Below are positions 36,601 to 45,918 of a stretch of DNA of 55,399 nucleotides, piece by piece. Both the position numbers and the translations under genes were made by a program. Location: the NCBI RefSeq assembly GCF_004348595.1, contig NZ_SMKD01000025.1, forward strand, positions 1 through 55,399, read 5' to 3'. The notes under the pieces are model-generated. The model was not told where the DNA came from. It ran no database searches and was given only the letters and a program-made list of their open reading frames with translations. The stretch is from Micromonospora sp. KC723. Its GTDB lineage: Bacteria > Actinomycetota > Actinomycetes > Mycobacteriales > Micromonosporaceae. Numbering within the stretch: the stretch's first letter is position 1; each line of letters begins with the position of its first letter.

Positions 36601-39600
36601 GGAGCTGGCGCTGCGTACCGTGTTCGACGAGCCCACGGTGGCCGCGCTGGCGACCCGGCTCGACGCCCGGGACACCCGGCCGGTGCTGCGGGCCGGGGTC
36701 CGACCCGACCCGTTGCCGCTGTCGTACGCCCAGGCCCGGATGTGGTTCCTGTACCGGCTCGACGGCCCCAACCCCGCGTACACCATGGCCTTCGCCGCAC
36801 GCGTCACCGGCGACCTTGACGTCACGGCGCTTCGCGCGGCGCTCGGTGACCTGACCGATCGACACGAGGCACTGCGCACGGTGCTGGCGGACGAGGCGGG
36901 CACCCCCCGTCAGGTCATCCTGCCCGCCACCGCGGCCCGGCCAGCGCTGCCGGTGACCGCCGCGGCCGACGGCGAGCTGGCGGACCTGCTGGCGGCGGCC
37001 GCCCGCCGGCCCTTCCGGATCGACGCCGAGCCGCCGTTCGCCGCGGAGCTGTTCGAACTGGGCCCGGACGAACACGTGCTGCTGCTGACCGTGCACCACG
37101 TCGCGGCGGACGGGTGGTCGGCCCTACCACTGCTGCGCGACCTCGCCACGGCCTACGCCGCCCGCACCGGCGGGGAGGAGCCCGGCTGGGCGCCCCTACC
37201 GGTACAGTACGCCGACCACACGGTGTGGCAGCGGGAGCTGCTTCGCGACGACGACGATCCGGACTCGCTGGCCGCCCGCCAGCTCGGGTACTGGCGCAAG
37301 GCGCTCGACGGGCTGCCGGAGGAGCTGACCCTGCCCACCGACCGCCCGCGCCGCGCGGTGCCGAGCCTGCGCGGTGCCTCGGTGGAGGTCACCGTCCCGG
37401 CCGGGGTGCACCAGGCGCTGCGGGCGCTCGCACGGCGGTGCGACGCCAGCGTCTTCATGGTGCTGCACGCGGCGCTCGGGGCCCTGCTGACCCGGCTGGG
37501 GGCCGGTACCGACATCCCGATCGGCACGCCGATCGCGGGACGTACCGACGACGCCGTCGACGACGTGGTCGGCTTCTTCGCCAACACGCTGGTGCTGCGG
37601 ACCGACACGAGCGGCGACCCGACGTTCCGCGCCCTGGTGGCGCGGGTCCGGGAGACCGACCTGGCCGCGTACGCCCACCAGGACGTGCCCTTCGAGCGCC
37701 TCGTGGAGGTGCTCAACCCGGCCCGGTCGATGGCGCGGCACCCGCTGTTCCAGGTGATGCTGAGCCACCAGGTCCGGCCGGACCTGCGACTGCGGCTCGG
37801 CGGGTGCCGTGTGACGCAGGAAAAGGTGGATACCGCGACCGCCAAGTTCGACCTGGCGTTCGAGGTCGTGGAGGAGCCGGGCCGGGCCGGAATGACGGTG
37901 GGCGTCGAGTACAGCACCGACCTGTTCGACGCCGCCACGGCACACAGCCTGGCGACCGGACTCGTCCGGCTGCTCGACGCCGTCACCCGCGACCCGGAGC
38001 GCCCCATCGGCAGCCTGGAACTGCTCAGCGCCGACGGGTACGAGCGCATGCTCGCCCAGGGTGCGGGGCCGGTGGTCGACACGCCGCGGCGTACCCTCGT
38101 CGAGCTGTTCGAGGACCAGGTGGCCCGCACACCGGACGCCCCTGCGCTGGTGTGCGGCGAGATCGCGTACACGTTCGCCCAGCTGGACGCCCGCAGCGCC
38201 GAGCTGGCGCGCCTGCTCGCCGACCACGGTGCCGGCCCGGACACGGTGGTCGCGCTGCTGCTGCCGCGCACCGCCGACACGGTCGTGGCGCTGCTCGCCG
38301 TGCTGCGGGCCGGGGCGGCGTACCTGCCGATCGATCCGGCGTACCCGCCGGGGCGCATCGCGCACATCCTCACCGACGCGGGTCCGCTGCTCACCGTCAC
38401 GACCGAGCGGCTCGCCCCGCTGGCCGGCGCACCGGTCCTCCTGCTCGACGCGCCGCAGGTGCAGCGGAGGCTGGCCCACCCCAGCGCCGGTGACCTGCCC
38501 CGGCCGCGGCCCGAACATCCGGCGTACGTCATCTACACGTCCGGGTCGACCGGGCTGCCCAAGGGCGTGGTGGTGGAACACCGCAGCATCGCCAACCTGT
38601 TCCACAGTCACCGGGAACTGCTGTACCGGCCCACGGTCGCCGCGGCCGGCGGCCGGGCGCTGCGGGTCGCGCACGGCTGGTCGTTCGCGTTCGACGCGTC
38701 CTGGCAGCCCCAGCTGTGGCTGCTCGACGGCCACGCACTGCACCTGGTCACCGAGGACACGCTGCGCGACCCGGCGCTGCTCGTCGACTTCGTCGACCGG
38801 CACCGCATCGACTTCATCGAGGTCACACCGTCGCACGCACTGCAACTGGCCGGTGCCGGGCTGATCCGCGACGGGCGGTCGCCGCTGCTCGCCTGGGGCG
38901 TGGGCGGCGAGGCGGTCCCCACGCCGCTCTGGCGGCAGCTACGGGACCTGCCGAGCACCACGGGCTACAACCTGTACGGCCCGACGGAGGCCACGGTCGA
39001 CGCCCTCGCCGCCCGGGTCGCCGACAGCGAGCGTCCCCTGGTCGGTCGGCCCACCGCGAACACCCGGGCGTACGTGCTGGACCGGACGCTGCGACCGGTG
39101 CCCACCGGCGTCGTCGGCGAGCTGTTCCTGGCCGGTGCCGGTCTGGCCCGCGGCTACCTCAACCAACCGGGACTCACTGCCGAGCGGTTCGTCGCGGACC
39201 CGTACGGACCGCCCGGGAGCCGGATGTACCGCACCGGCGATCTGGTGCGCTGGATGCCGGACGGCGCGATCGACTTCCTGGGCCGCGCCGACGAGCAGGT
39301 CAAGATCCGCGGGTTCCGCATCGAGCTGGGCGAGATCACCGCGGCGCTGTCCGCCGATCCGGCCGTGGCCCGGGCGGCGGTCGTGGTCCGGGACGATCCG
39401 CCCGCCGGCAAGCGGATCGTGGCCTACTGCGTCCTGGCCGACGGCGCCGCGCTCGATCCGGCGGCGCTGCGCGCGCGCCTGGGCCGGATGTTGCCCGACT
39501 ACATGATCCCGGCGGCGTTCGTCGCGCTGGACGAGCTGCCGCTGACGGAGCACGGCAAGCTGGACCGGCGGGCGCTGCCGACGCCGGCAGCCGACGACCG

Positions 39601-39850
39601 GCGGCCGGGCCGCCGCCCGGAGACCGCCGCCGAGGCGCTGCTCTGCGACCTCTTCGCCGAGCTGCTCGACATAACCGAGGTCGGTGCGGACGACAGCTTC
39701 TTCGATCTGGGCGGACACTCGTTGCTCTTGGTGCCGCTGCGCGAACGGGTACGCGACGCCACGGGCAGCCACCTGGGCATCGCCGACTTCTTCGCCCGCC
39801 CGACGGCGGCGGCCCTGGCGGAACTGCTCACCGTTCGCGCGGCGGGCTGA
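33611..39850 (+). CDS. NRPS C-A(Ser)-PCP-C-A-PCP, no terminal thioesterase
   Basis: 2079 aa from the GTG at 33611 (GGAG 7 nt upstream), overlapping the previous stop. C1 begins [13 protein letters not shown], a DCL-type hallmark fitting a D-residue donor, with HHIVLDG at 145-151. A1 reads DVWHLSLVDK, a Ser code nearly identical to EntF. PCP1 Ser981. C2 HHVAADG at 1162. A2 reads DAQEGGLVDK, unresolved (Gln-like, or an N-hydroxyornithine-type pocket). Its [14 protein letters not shown] core resembles that of A2 in the preceding NRPS. PCP2 Ser2037 lies only 42 residues from the C-terminus, so there is no TE, reductase or terminal condensation domain. Release must use another protein: the type II TE, cyclisation of a hydroxyornithine, or possibly an NIS synthetase. 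Confidence 0.92.
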   Translation: MTGRPALDDILPPTPLQEGLLFRAELDAEGPDVYAGRLVLTLRGPVDADRLRAAAQGLLDAHPALRSAFRRNRQGRAAALVARHVPVPWEYADLGALPSGERNTAERRLAERDRRRRFDLARPPLVRFTLIRLADDLHRFVLAAHHIVLDGWSQPLLVRELFARYAGDPPPAAAAPRRYLEWLAAQDRAAAETAWREALSGLDAPTLVSPGADSGVREHPQRVVVHLDAATTTQLTATARAHGLTLGTVVQGAWALTLGRTLGRDDVVFGTVVSGRPADLPGAESMIGAFVNTVPVRVGLPPAEPYATALRRLQDQQSELVAHEHLGLADIQRVAGGRELFDTLVTVENYPFDPDRLADLAPGLRLAGFSGEEGVHYPLAVTVLPGERLQLEVGHRPDAVTEPQARRVAERLIRALTAFATAPAVPLGRVEVLDAAEVEPLVGTVAAVPDTTLTTLLAEQAARTPDATAVVADGVRLTYAQLHDRAGRVAALLAAHGVGPGGVVGVALPRSADLVVALVAVLRAGAAYLPLDPDYPADRLALMVADAGPAALLTDTTTRAVLPVDATAVLALDSAVLPDAAPGAPAVRPADPAYVIYTSGSTGRPKGVVVSHRAIVNRLLWTQDEYGLTPDDRVLQKTPSSFDVSVWEFFWPLIVGATLVVARPGGHRDPRYLARLVQRERVTTVHFVPSMLRAFLAEPQAAACTGLTRVLCSGEALSVDLAEAFHDRYGGAVELHNLYGPTEAAVDVTAWPCPPGAATVPIGRPVWNTALYVLDAALRPVAVGTPGELYLAGRQLADGYLGRPALTAERFVADPFGPPGTRMYRTGDLVRRTADGAVEYLGRADTQVKIRGFRVEPGEVEAALLGLPGVRAAAVVARPELGLVGYVVGEALDPAGVRQDLATTLPAHLVPATVVVLDALPVTPSGKLDRAALPAPTRRPADASRRPRTPAEELLCELFAEVLGVETVGIDDDFFALGGHSLLATRLASRVRTVFGAELALRTVFDEPTVAALATRLDARDTRPVLRAGVRPDPLPLSYAQARMWFLYRLDGPNPAYTMAFAARVTGDLDVTALRAALGDLTDRHEALRTVLADEAGTPRQVILPATAARPALPVTAAADGELADLLAAAARRPFRIDAEPPFAAELFELGPDEHVLLLTVHHVAADGWSALPLLRDLATAYAARTGGEEPGWAPLPVQYADHTVWQRELLRDDDDPDSLAARQLGYWRKALDGLPEELTLPTDRPRRAVPSLRGASVEVTVPAGVHQALRALARRCDASVFMVLHAALGALLTRLGAGTDIPIGTPIAGRTDDAVDDVVGFFANTLVLRTDTSGDPTFRALVARVRETDLAAYAHQDVPFERLVEVLNPARSMARHPLFQVMLSHQVRPDLRLRLGGCRVTQEKVDTATAKFDLAFEVVEEPGRAGMTVGVEYSTDLFDAATAHSLATGLVRLLDAVTRDPERPIGSLELLSADGYERMLAQGAGPVVDTPRRTLVELFEDQVARTPDAPALVCGEIAYTFAQLDARSAELARLLADHGAGPDTVVALLLPRTADTVVALLAVLRAGAAYLPIDPAYPPGRIAHILTDAGPLLTVTTERLAPLAGAPVLLLDAPQVQRRLAHPSAGDLPRPRPEHPAYVIYTSGSTGLPKGVVVEHRSIANLFHSHRELLYRPTVAAAGGRALRVAHGWSFAFDASWQPQLWLLDGHALHLVTEDTLRDPALLVDFVDRHRIDFIEVTPSHALQLAGAGLIRDGRSPLLAWGVGGEAVPTPLWRQLRDLPSTTGYNLYGPTEATVDALAARVADSERPLVGRPTANTRAYVLDRTLRPVPTGVVGELFLAGAGLARGYLNQPGLTAERFVADPYGPPGSRMYRTGDLVRWMPDGAIDFLGRADEQVKIRGFRIELGEITAALSADPAVARAAVVVRDDPPAGKRIVAYCVLADGAALDPAALRARLGRMLPDYMIPAAFVALDELPLTEHGKLDRRALPTPAADDRRPGRRPETAAEALLCDLFAELLDITEVGADDSFFDLGGHSLLLVPLRERVRDATGSHLGIADFFARPTAAALAELLTVRAAG

Positions 39851-39931
39851 GGCGGCGGGCCCGGTAACCGTGCGGGAACCGCTCACCGCCCGCCCGCCGG
39901 GCTGAGGCGGCGGGCCCGGTAACCGTGCGGG
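39844..39931. repeat. 33-bp perfect direct repeat at NRPS 3' end
   Basis: Positions 39844-39876 and 39899-39931 are identical over 33 bp (55-bp period). The first copy contains the NRPS stop codon. It looks like a local tandem duplication that also duplicated the left arm of the terminator. Confidence 0.8.
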
Positions 39932-39944
39932 TCACCGGGCCCGC
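39910..39944. terminator. Terminator between convergent NRPS and salicylate synthase
   Basis: Perfect 11-bp stem (39910-39920 with 39934-39944) around a 13-nt loop, in the 102-bp gap between two convergent genes. Confidence 0.55.
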
Positions 39945-39952
39945 GGTGCGGA

Positions 39953-41299
39953 TCAGCGGTGCAGGTAGCGGCTGATGCTGCGCAGCTTCTCGGCGGTCTC
40001 CTCCAGCTCACGCTCCGGGGTGGACTGTTCGACGATGCCGGCGCCCGCGCGCAGCCAGGTCCGGCCCTCCTGCTGGAAGATCGACCGCAGCACCAGTGCC
40101 GCGTCCAACGAGCCGTCCGCGTCGACGGTGAGCACGGCTCCGCTGTACAGGCCACGCGGCGCGTTCTCGATGCGGTCGATGGCCTCGCACGCGGCGGCCT
40201 TCGGCACACCGGAGGCGGTGATCGCCGGGAACAGGACGGCGAGCGCGTGCCAGGCGTTGCGTCCGCCGCTCAGGGTGGCGCTGACCCGCGAGGCGAGGTG
40301 CTGCACGCTGCCGCGTTCCTTGACGTCCATGAAGTCGTCGACCTGTACGCTGCCCGGCACGGCGAGGGCGGTCAGCTCGTCGAAGGCGAGTTTCACGCTG
40401 ATGGCGTGCTCGAAGATCTCCTTCGCGTCGGCCTGCAGGTCGGTGCGGAGCGCACCGTCGAGCATCGGGTCGCCGTGCCGGGCCCGGGTGCCGGCCAACG
40501 GCTGGGTGGACACCCGGCCGGTGGCCGTCACCTCGACGACCGTCTCGGGGCTGAACCCGGCGCACCGCACGCCGCCGAGGTCCAGCAGGTACGACCGGGC
40601 CGGGGTGTTGGCCCGGCGTCCCGCCTCGTAGGTGGCGAACAGGTCGACGTCGCCGTCGACCGGTACGAGACGGGACAGGATCACCTTCTGGTACCGCCGG
40701 GCCCGAATCTCCGCGACGGCACGGGACACCGCGGAGCGGTAGAACTCGGCGCCGTGGTCGGGGTCCGGTGGCGGCAGCGGTGTGCCGGCGACGGTGGCGG
40801 CCGTCGCCGCGGCGGCCACCTGGGACGTGAGCGGCAGCAGGTCCGCGGTGTCGACCGCCCGGACGTCGACGGTGTCGGCGGAGATCCGCACCTCACGGGT
40901 CGGGACCACCAGACGCAGCAACGGTCCACGGGCCGCCGCGGGATCGCCGTGCAGCAGGTGACTGAGGGCGAATCCGGCCCAGCCGTACGCCCGCGCGCCC
41001 TCGACCGGGCAGCGGGCGAGCGCGTCCGCCACGGCCTGCAGCGGTTCTGCGCCGGACGGGCTGGTCGACCAGCCGTCGGCGTCCCGGACGTGCAGCTCGT
41101 CGGCGTACAGCACCAGCTCGTACGCCGATCCTGACGCCACCGACCACGTGCCGCTGTTCTCGTAGAGGACATACGGGCCCGGCATCGTCCTGGCCAGCTC
41201 GGTGGCCAGCCGGAGCGGATCGGCGACGCCGGTCAACCGACCGGAGTAGTAACGACTGACGAGCTTCCGGTCGTCTTCCAACAATCCACGACGTTCCAC
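39953..41299 (-). CDS. Salicylate synthase (MbtI/Irp9/YbtS type)
   Basis: 448 aa chorismate-utilising enzyme that makes salicylate from chorismate through isochorismate. It starts at GTG 41299 with GGAGGAGG 8 nt upstream. The C-terminal two thirds carry the family blocks: QKVILSR, GFSPETVVEV, TQPLAGTRARHGDP, EIFEHAISVK, DFMDVKERGSVQHLASRV, FPAITASGVPKAAACEAI, PRGLYSGAVL, WLRAGAGIVEQSTPERE. These align closely with MbtI, so salicylate rather than isochorismate is the expected product; no separate pyruvate lyase gene is present, which agrees. It supplies the ligase at 16145. It shares the iron box at 41377 with the divergent NIS operon. Confidence 0.93.
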   Translation of the reverse strand: MERRGLLEDDRKLVSRYYSGRLTGVADPLRLATELARTMPGPYVLYENSGTWSVASGSAYELVLYADELHVRDADGWSTSPSGAEPLQAVADALARCPVEGARAYGWAGFALSHLLHGDPAAARGPLLRLVVPTREVRISADTVDVRAVDTADLLPLTSQVAAAATAATVAGTPLPPPDPDHGAEFYRSAVSRAVAEIRARRYQKVILSRLVPVDGDVDLFATYEAGRRANTPARSYLLDLGGVRCAGFSPETVVEVTATGRVSTQPLAGTRARHGDPMLDGALRTDLQADAKEIFEHAISVKLAFDELTALAVPGSVQVDDFMDVKERGSVQHLASRVSATLSGGRNAWHALAVLFPAITASGVPKAAACEAIDRIENAPRGLYSGAVLTVDADGSLDAALVLRSIFQQEGRTWLRAGAGIVEQSTPERELEETAEKLRSISRYLHR

Positions 41300-41376
41300 C
41301 CGGGTGGCCTCCTCCGACAGGCGGCCCCCTGCCGACGCCGGGCACCGCGACTCGTGCGCACATCAAACGGCACTTC

Positions 41377-41395
41377 TTAGGTGAGGCTACCCTTA
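41377..41395. promoter_or_regulatory. IdeR/DtxR-type iron box (salicylate synthase / NIS operon)
   Basis: TTAGGTGAGGCTACCCTTA, 16 of 19 matches to the canonical box, in the 232-bp divergent region. It is 78 bp from the salicylate synthase start and 137 bp from the ATP-grasp start. It places aryl-acid supply and the NIS block under common iron control. Confidence 0.75.
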
Positions 41396-41531
41396 TAGTC
41401 TTTGGTAGCGACAGGTGGGCCACCACGCCCTACAGTCGACGCACACCCGGCAGCAACCGCGCCGTCGAGACGCGCCGGCATGCCCGACTAGGGTGGGCAA
41501 CCAGAATGATCAACCAGTCGACGGAGGCGGG

Positions 41532-42701
41532 ATGCGGCTGTACCTCACCGCGCTCAACCCCACCGACGCCGTCCTGGAAGGATTCCTACCGGCGGCGGCC
41601 TCGCTCGGCCTGCCGGTCACGGTGCTGACCGACCGGCCGGAGCAGTGGCCCGCCGGGTCGCCCGTCGCCGGGTGCGCCGTCCGCGACGCCTCGGCCGTCG
41701 TCACGGCGGCGGCCCGGCCGGCGGCGTTGTTGTCCAACAGCGACCACCTCCAGGAGGCGACCGCGATCGCCGCCCGCCGGCTTGGCCTGCCAGGCAAGGA
41801 CCCCGACGCCGCCCGGCTCTGCAAGGACAAGGCCGCGGCCCGCCGGGCCGTCGCCGCCGCCGGGCTCGATCTGGTTCGCACCGTCACCGTCGACCCGGGT
41901 ACGGCGCCCGCGGTGCCGGACGGGATGTTTCCCGCCGTGGTCAAGCCCCGCGACGGCGTCGCCAGCGAGGATGCCTACCTGGTGACCGACCCAGGTGACC
42001 TGGCCGCCCGGATCACCGAGATCCGCCGACGACGGCCCGACGTCGCGCTCGTGGTCGAGGAGTACCTCGCCGGCGAACTACGCACCTACGACACCCTCGG
42101 GGACGCGGCCGGCCTCGCCGTCCTCGGCGGGTGGCACACCGGTCTCGGCCCACCACCGACGTTCACCGAGACCAGCCTCGACTGGTCGCCCCCGCCGGAG
42201 CGGGACGACCTCGCGCTCCGGGCGCGGCTCGACGCGCTCGGCGTGCGCTTCGGCGCCTGCCACACCGAGTACGTCGTGCGGGACGGCCGGGTGCGGCTGA
42301 TCGAGGTGAACTACCGCCTGATCGGCGACCGGATGGACCTGATCCTCGCCGAACTGCTCGGTGTGCCGCTGTTCGAGCACGTCATCCGGCTGCACCTCGG
42401 CGAGCCGCTGACCGCCCTCGACCTGCCCGACCCGTCCACCGTCGCCCGGCACGCCCGCGTCGAGTACGTCTGCGCCGACCGGTCGGGCCGGCTCGCCGCG
42501 GCTCCCGGCCGGCTGGACACCGTCCGCGACGGCGTCCGGCTGGCCTGCCGGCCGATGCGCGAGGTGGGCAGGGTCGCCGACCGGAGCGGCACCAACCGCG
42601 ACTACCTCGCGTCGTTGCACGCCGTCGGCCCCGACCGGGACACCGTCCGGGCCGCGCTGGCCGCCTTCCGACGTGGCCTGCGGTGGACGATCGTCGGATG
42701 A
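41532..42701 (+). CDS. ATP-grasp ligase (PvsA-like position)
   Basis: 389 aa from the ATG at 41532 (GGAGGCGGG upstream). ATP-grasp features: FPAVVKPRDGVASEDAYLV (ATP-binding Lys and glycine-rich loop), VVEEYLAGELRTYDTL (metal/ATP acidic segment) and IEVNYRLIGDRMDLIL (Mg-binding Glu/Asn). Such enzymes form amide bonds through acyl phosphates. It is first in a four-gene coupled operon whose order of enzyme types (ATP-grasp, IucA/C, IucA/C, decarboxylase) mirrors vibrioferrin pvsA, B, D, E with no exporter gene between. Substrates are not readable from sequence; joining an amino acid to a small acid is the precedent. Confidence 0.85.
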   Translation: MRLYLTALNPTDAVLEGFLPAAASLGLPVTVLTDRPEQWPAGSPVAGCAVRDASAVVTAAARPAALLSNSDHLQEATAIAARRLGLPGKDPDAARLCKDKAAARRAVAAAGLDLVRTVTVDPGTAPAVPDGMFPAVVKPRDGVASEDAYLVTDPGDLAARITEIRRRRPDVALVVEEYLAGELRTYDTLGDAAGLAVLGGWHTGLGPPPTFTETSLDWSPPPERDDLALRARLDALGVRFGACHTEYVVRDGRVRLIEVNYRLIGDRMDLILAELLGVPLFEHVIRLHLGEPLTALDLPDPSTVARHARVEYVCADRSGRLAAAPGRLDTVRDGVRLACRPMREVGRVADRSGTNRDYLASLHAVGPDRDTVRAALAAFRRGLRWTIVG

Positions 42702-44323
42702 TCGACGACAGCGAGCGGGAGGTGTTCGGCCGGGTGCTCGACGCCCTGCTGCGTGAGGACCACCTCGGCCTGTTCAGCAGCGGCCGGCCCGACGGCCCCG
42801 GCTGGTGGGCGGTGCGGCACCGGGGCGGGCTGCTGCGGGTCCCGGTCCGCGCGGACGGCTTCCAGCAGGCTCTGCGCAGCGCCGCACCGGTGCTGCGCGT
42901 CGTCGCCCACGACGCGGACGCCCGCGACGTCACCACCGTGGACGGCCTGCTGGCGGTGCTCGCTCCGCAGGACGACCCGGAGGCCGAGGCTGGCTGGCAG
43001 GCCTTCACCACCGAGTGCCAGGCCGACCTGCGGGCCCGCCGGCTCGCCGCGGCGGCCCGGCGGCGGGTGCTCGCCGAGGTCGTGGCCGAACGCACGCCCG
43101 CCCCCACCGGCATGCCGGCAGCACTGCTCGACGACGTGCTCGCCGCGTACGCCGGCCATCCGGTCTATCCCACCGACCGGTGCCGGCACGGACTCGACGA
43201 CGACGACCTGCGCCGGTACTCCCCCGAGCACGCGCCCCGCTTCACCCTGCGCTGGTACGCCGCCCGCGCCGAGGCGGTACGGCTCGCCGGTGACCTTCCC
43301 GACTGGTGGCCACGGACGCCCCGGACCGACCGGTTCCTGATGCCGGTGCATCCGCTCACCGCGCAACGCCACGGACTGCCGGTCACCGACCAGCCGGCGA
43401 TCACCGTACGGCCCACCCTCTCCATGCGGACGGTGGCGCTCGCACAGGACCCGTACACCCATCTGAAACTGCCGCTGCCGACCGCGACCCTCGGCGCCCG
43501 GAACCGGCGGACCCTGCATCCCGACACCCTCGCCGACGGCGCGGCGGTCGCCGGGCTGCTCGACCGGATCGCGAGCGCGGAACCGGCCTTCGCCGGCCGG
43601 ATCCGGCACGCCGACGAGAGCGTCTACGGGCACGCCGGCGACGACGACCGGCTCAGCTTCCTGATCCGCCGCTTCCCACGCGACCTGGTCGGGGTCCAGG
43701 TGGTGCCGGTCGCGGCCCTCGCCGCGCCCGACCCGGTGGCGGGCACCGTGCTGGAACGGATCGCCGCGCGCCCCGCGGAGCTGGTGGAGTCCTACCTCGA
43801 CCTGCTGCTCGACTGGCACGTCTGCCTGTGGCTGCGGTACGGGGTGGCCCTCGAGTCCCACCCGCAGAACATCCACCTGCTGGTGCATCCGGACGGGACG
43901 GTCGGCCTGCTCTACAAGGACAACGACGGCGCCCGGCTGGACCCGCCTCATCGCGCACCCGCTGGGCTCGCGCTGCGGGACGACCGGATGTGGGTACGCG
44001 ATCCGCAGGAGCTGGCCGACGTCTTCATCACCATCACCCTGCACCTGGCCGCGGCGGCGCCGCTGCTCGCTCTCACCGCCCGGGGGGTACGCCTACCGTC
44101 GCCGGCCGCCGCGCTGGCACCGAGGTTGGCCGCGGCTCGTGACCGCTGGGGCGACGGGCCCACGGCGCGGTTCTTCACCGAGCGGGTCCTGCGCGCCGCC
44201 CGACTACCGGTCAAGGCGATGCTCACCGCCGGCACCCTGCTGCCCAAGCAGCGGCTCGGCTGCGCCGACGTCAACAAGTACTACCGGCGTACCGGCCCGA
44301 ACTACCTGCGGGAGACACCTTGA
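42698..44323 (+). CDS. IucA/IucC-family NIS siderophore synthetase 1
   Basis: 541 aa from the ATG at 42698, which overlaps the ATP-grasp stop (ATGA). ATP-dependent carboxylate-amine/alcohol ligase of the NRPS-independent pathway. Visible motifs: GHPVYPTDRCRHGL, a variant of the usual HPxHPxxKxRxG loop with Tyr and Arg in place of His and Lys; MPVHPLTAQ; TVRPTLSMRTV; KLPLPTATLGARNRR; ESHPQNIHLLVHPDG (catalytic His/Gln/Asn); and the C-terminal KAMLTAGTLLPKQ. Slightly shorter than the usual 580-620 aa. In the vibrioferrin analogy it would correspond to PvsB. Probably condenses a second building block onto a citrate half. Confidence 0.9.
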   Translation: MIDDSEREVFGRVLDALLREDHLGLFSSGRPDGPGWWAVRHRGGLLRVPVRADGFQQALRSAAPVLRVVAHDADARDVTTVDGLLAVLAPQDDPEAEAGWQAFTTECQADLRARRLAAAARRRVLAEVVAERTPAPTGMPAALLDDVLAAYAGHPVYPTDRCRHGLDDDDLRRYSPEHAPRFTLRWYAARAEAVRLAGDLPDWWPRTPRTDRFLMPVHPLTAQRHGLPVTDQPAITVRPTLSMRTVALAQDPYTHLKLPLPTATLGARNRRTLHPDTLADGAAVAGLLDRIASAEPAFAGRIRHADESVYGHAGDDDRLSFLIRRFPRDLVGVQVVPVAALAAPDPVAGTVLERIAARPAELVESYLDLLLDWHVCLWLRYGVALESHPQNIHLLVHPDGTVGLLYKDNDGARLDPPHRAPAGLALRDDRMWVRDPQELADVFITITLHLAAAAPLLALTARGVRLPSPAAALAPRLAAARDRWGDGPTARFFTERVLRAARLPVKAMLTAGTLLPKQRLGCADVNKYYRRTGPNYLRETP

Positions 44324-45918
44324 CGGACACGCTGTCGCGACCTCGGCAACGCCTCGACGCCGACCGGCACGCCGACCTGGCCGCCGCGCACGCTCTCTTC
44401 GGCTGCCTGCTACGCGAGATCGCCCTGCCCGACGGCGACATGACCGTGGGTGGGGGTGCGGCGGTGCTCCGGCTACGGCACCTCGACGTGGCGCTGCGCT
44501 GCGCCGTCGCGCGAATCTCACCGGTCGGCGCGCACCGCTACGCCGGCCCGGTGCAGCTGGGGCTCGACGGCGACCGGTGGACGGATCTGGACGCCGCCCG
44601 GCTGGCCGAGCTGGTCGCCGCGGAACTCACCGCCCGCACCGGCCGGACGAACGACGAGTTCGCCGGCCAGGTGCGGGCCAGTCGGGACGCGGTGACCCGG
44701 CTGCTGGCCGAGCGGCCGGAGCGGGATCCCACCCCCACCGGGGATCCGGCCATCGACGCGTACGTGGCTTCCGAACAGTCGTTGCTCTTCGGCCATCCGC
44801 ACCACCCTGCCCCGAAGTGGCGTAGCGGCGACGCGGACAGCTGGCGGGCGTACGCGCCGGAGCTGCGTCGCGCGTTCCGGCTGCACTGGCTCGCGGTCCC
44901 GGACGACCTGGTCGCGGGCGCGGGGCCGTTCGATCCGCTGGTGGCGGCCCTCGATCCCCCGCGTCCGCCGGCCGGGCACCAGGTGTTGCCCGTGCATCCC
45001 TGGCAGTTGGCGCTTGTCCCGCCGACGCATCTCCGGCTGCGTCGGCTGGGCCCGGCCGGCGTCCCGGTGCGCCCCACGGCGAGTGTGCGCACCCTCTACG
45101 CCGCCGAGGCCGATCTGTTCCTCAAGACCAGCCTGCACGTGCGGATCACCAACTGCCTGCGCAAGAACGCCCGGTACGAACTCACCGGCGCGGTCGCCCT
45201 GACCGATCTGCTCTCCCGGGTGCCGTTGCCGGCCGGCGTCGCACTGCTCACCGAGCCCGCCTACCGCACGGTCGACGCGCCGGGCGCGGACGAGGCGTAC
45301 GGCACGATCCTGCGCACCGGTTTGCGCCCGCACCTGGGCCCCGGGGAGACGCCGCTGCTCGCGGCGGCGCTCGCCGCCGCGCCCCTGCCGGCGGTGGATC
45401 CGGTGGCCTGGTGGCGGTCGTACGTCGGGTTGCTCGTGCCGGCGGTGCTGCACAGCTGGCTGCGTCATGGCGTCGTGTACGAGGCGCACCTGCAGAACGT
45501 GGTCGTGGTGCTCGACTCCGAGCGTCGCCCGGTGCGACTACTGCTGCGGGACCTGGAGGGGGCGAAGCTGGACACCAGCCGGTGGGCCACCTGGCCACCG
45601 GGCGTCCCGTCGCAGGCCGGGTACGAGCCCCGGGACGCCCGCCGCCGGGTCATCTACTGCCTGTTCGTCAACCACCTGGCCGGCATCTGCGGCGCGCTCG
45701 CCGACGCGCGGCCCGGCATCGAGCCTAAGCTGTGGCGGGAGCTCGGCGTGGTCCTCGCGGCGGTCGCCGCCGACCTCGACGATCCTCCGGAACTGCGCGC
45801 GCTGCTGCGCGGCGAACCGTTGGTGGCCAAGGCCAACCTCCTGGTGCGGTGGGGGCGCGATGCCGACCGCGCCGCGCCGTTCGTGCCGGTGCCGAACCCG
45901 ATCGGAGCGCCGCGGTGA
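44320..45918 (+). CDS. IucA/IucC-family NIS siderophore synthetase 2
   Basis: 532 aa, TTG start overlapping the previous stop (TTGA) with GGGAG upstream. Canonical NIS motifs: GHPHHPAPKWRSG, QVLPVHPWQ, RPTASVRTL, KTSLHVRITNCLRKN and YEAHLQNVVVVL, then a FhuF-like C-terminal portion. Such enzymes adenylate citrate, 2-oxoglutarate or succinate units. By position it parallels PvsD, which joins citrate to serine in vibrioferrin. The classic motifs suggest full activity. Exact substrate class (type A, B or C) cannot be assigned from sequence by eye. Confidence 0.92.
   Translation: MTDTLSRPRQRLDADRHADLAAAHALFGCLLREIALPDGDMTVGGGAAVLRLRHLDVALRCAVARISPVGAHRYAGPVQLGLDGDRWTDLDAARLAELVAAELTARTGRTNDEFAGQVRASRDAVTRLLAERPERDPTPTGDPAIDAYVASEQSLLFGHPHHPAPKWRSGDADSWRAYAPELRRAFRLHWLAVPDDLVAGAGPFDPLVAALDPPRPPAGHQVLPVHPWQLALVPPTHLRLRRLGPAGVPVRPTASVRTLYAAEADLFLKTSLHVRITNCLRKNARYELTGAVALTDLLSRVPLPAGVALLTEPAYRTVDAPGADEAYGTILRTGLRPHLGPGETPLLAAALAAAPLPAVDPVAWWRSYVGLLVPAVLHSWLRHGVVYEAHLQNVVVVLDSERRPVRLLLRDLEGAKLDTSRWATWPPGVPSQAGYEPRDARRRVIYCLFVNHLAGICGALADARPGIEPKLWRELGVVLAAVAADLDDPPELRALLRGEPLVAKANLLVRWGRDADRAAPFVPVPNPIGAPR

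Noticed and set aside
42698..45918. Desferrioxamine (DesD-type) pathway
   Set aside because: The monooxygenase is grouped with NRPS genes. There are two NIS enzymes plus an ATP-grasp ligase rather than one DesD. The PLP protein is a fold-III PvsE/SbnH-like decarboxylase, not a DesA-type lysine decarboxylase.
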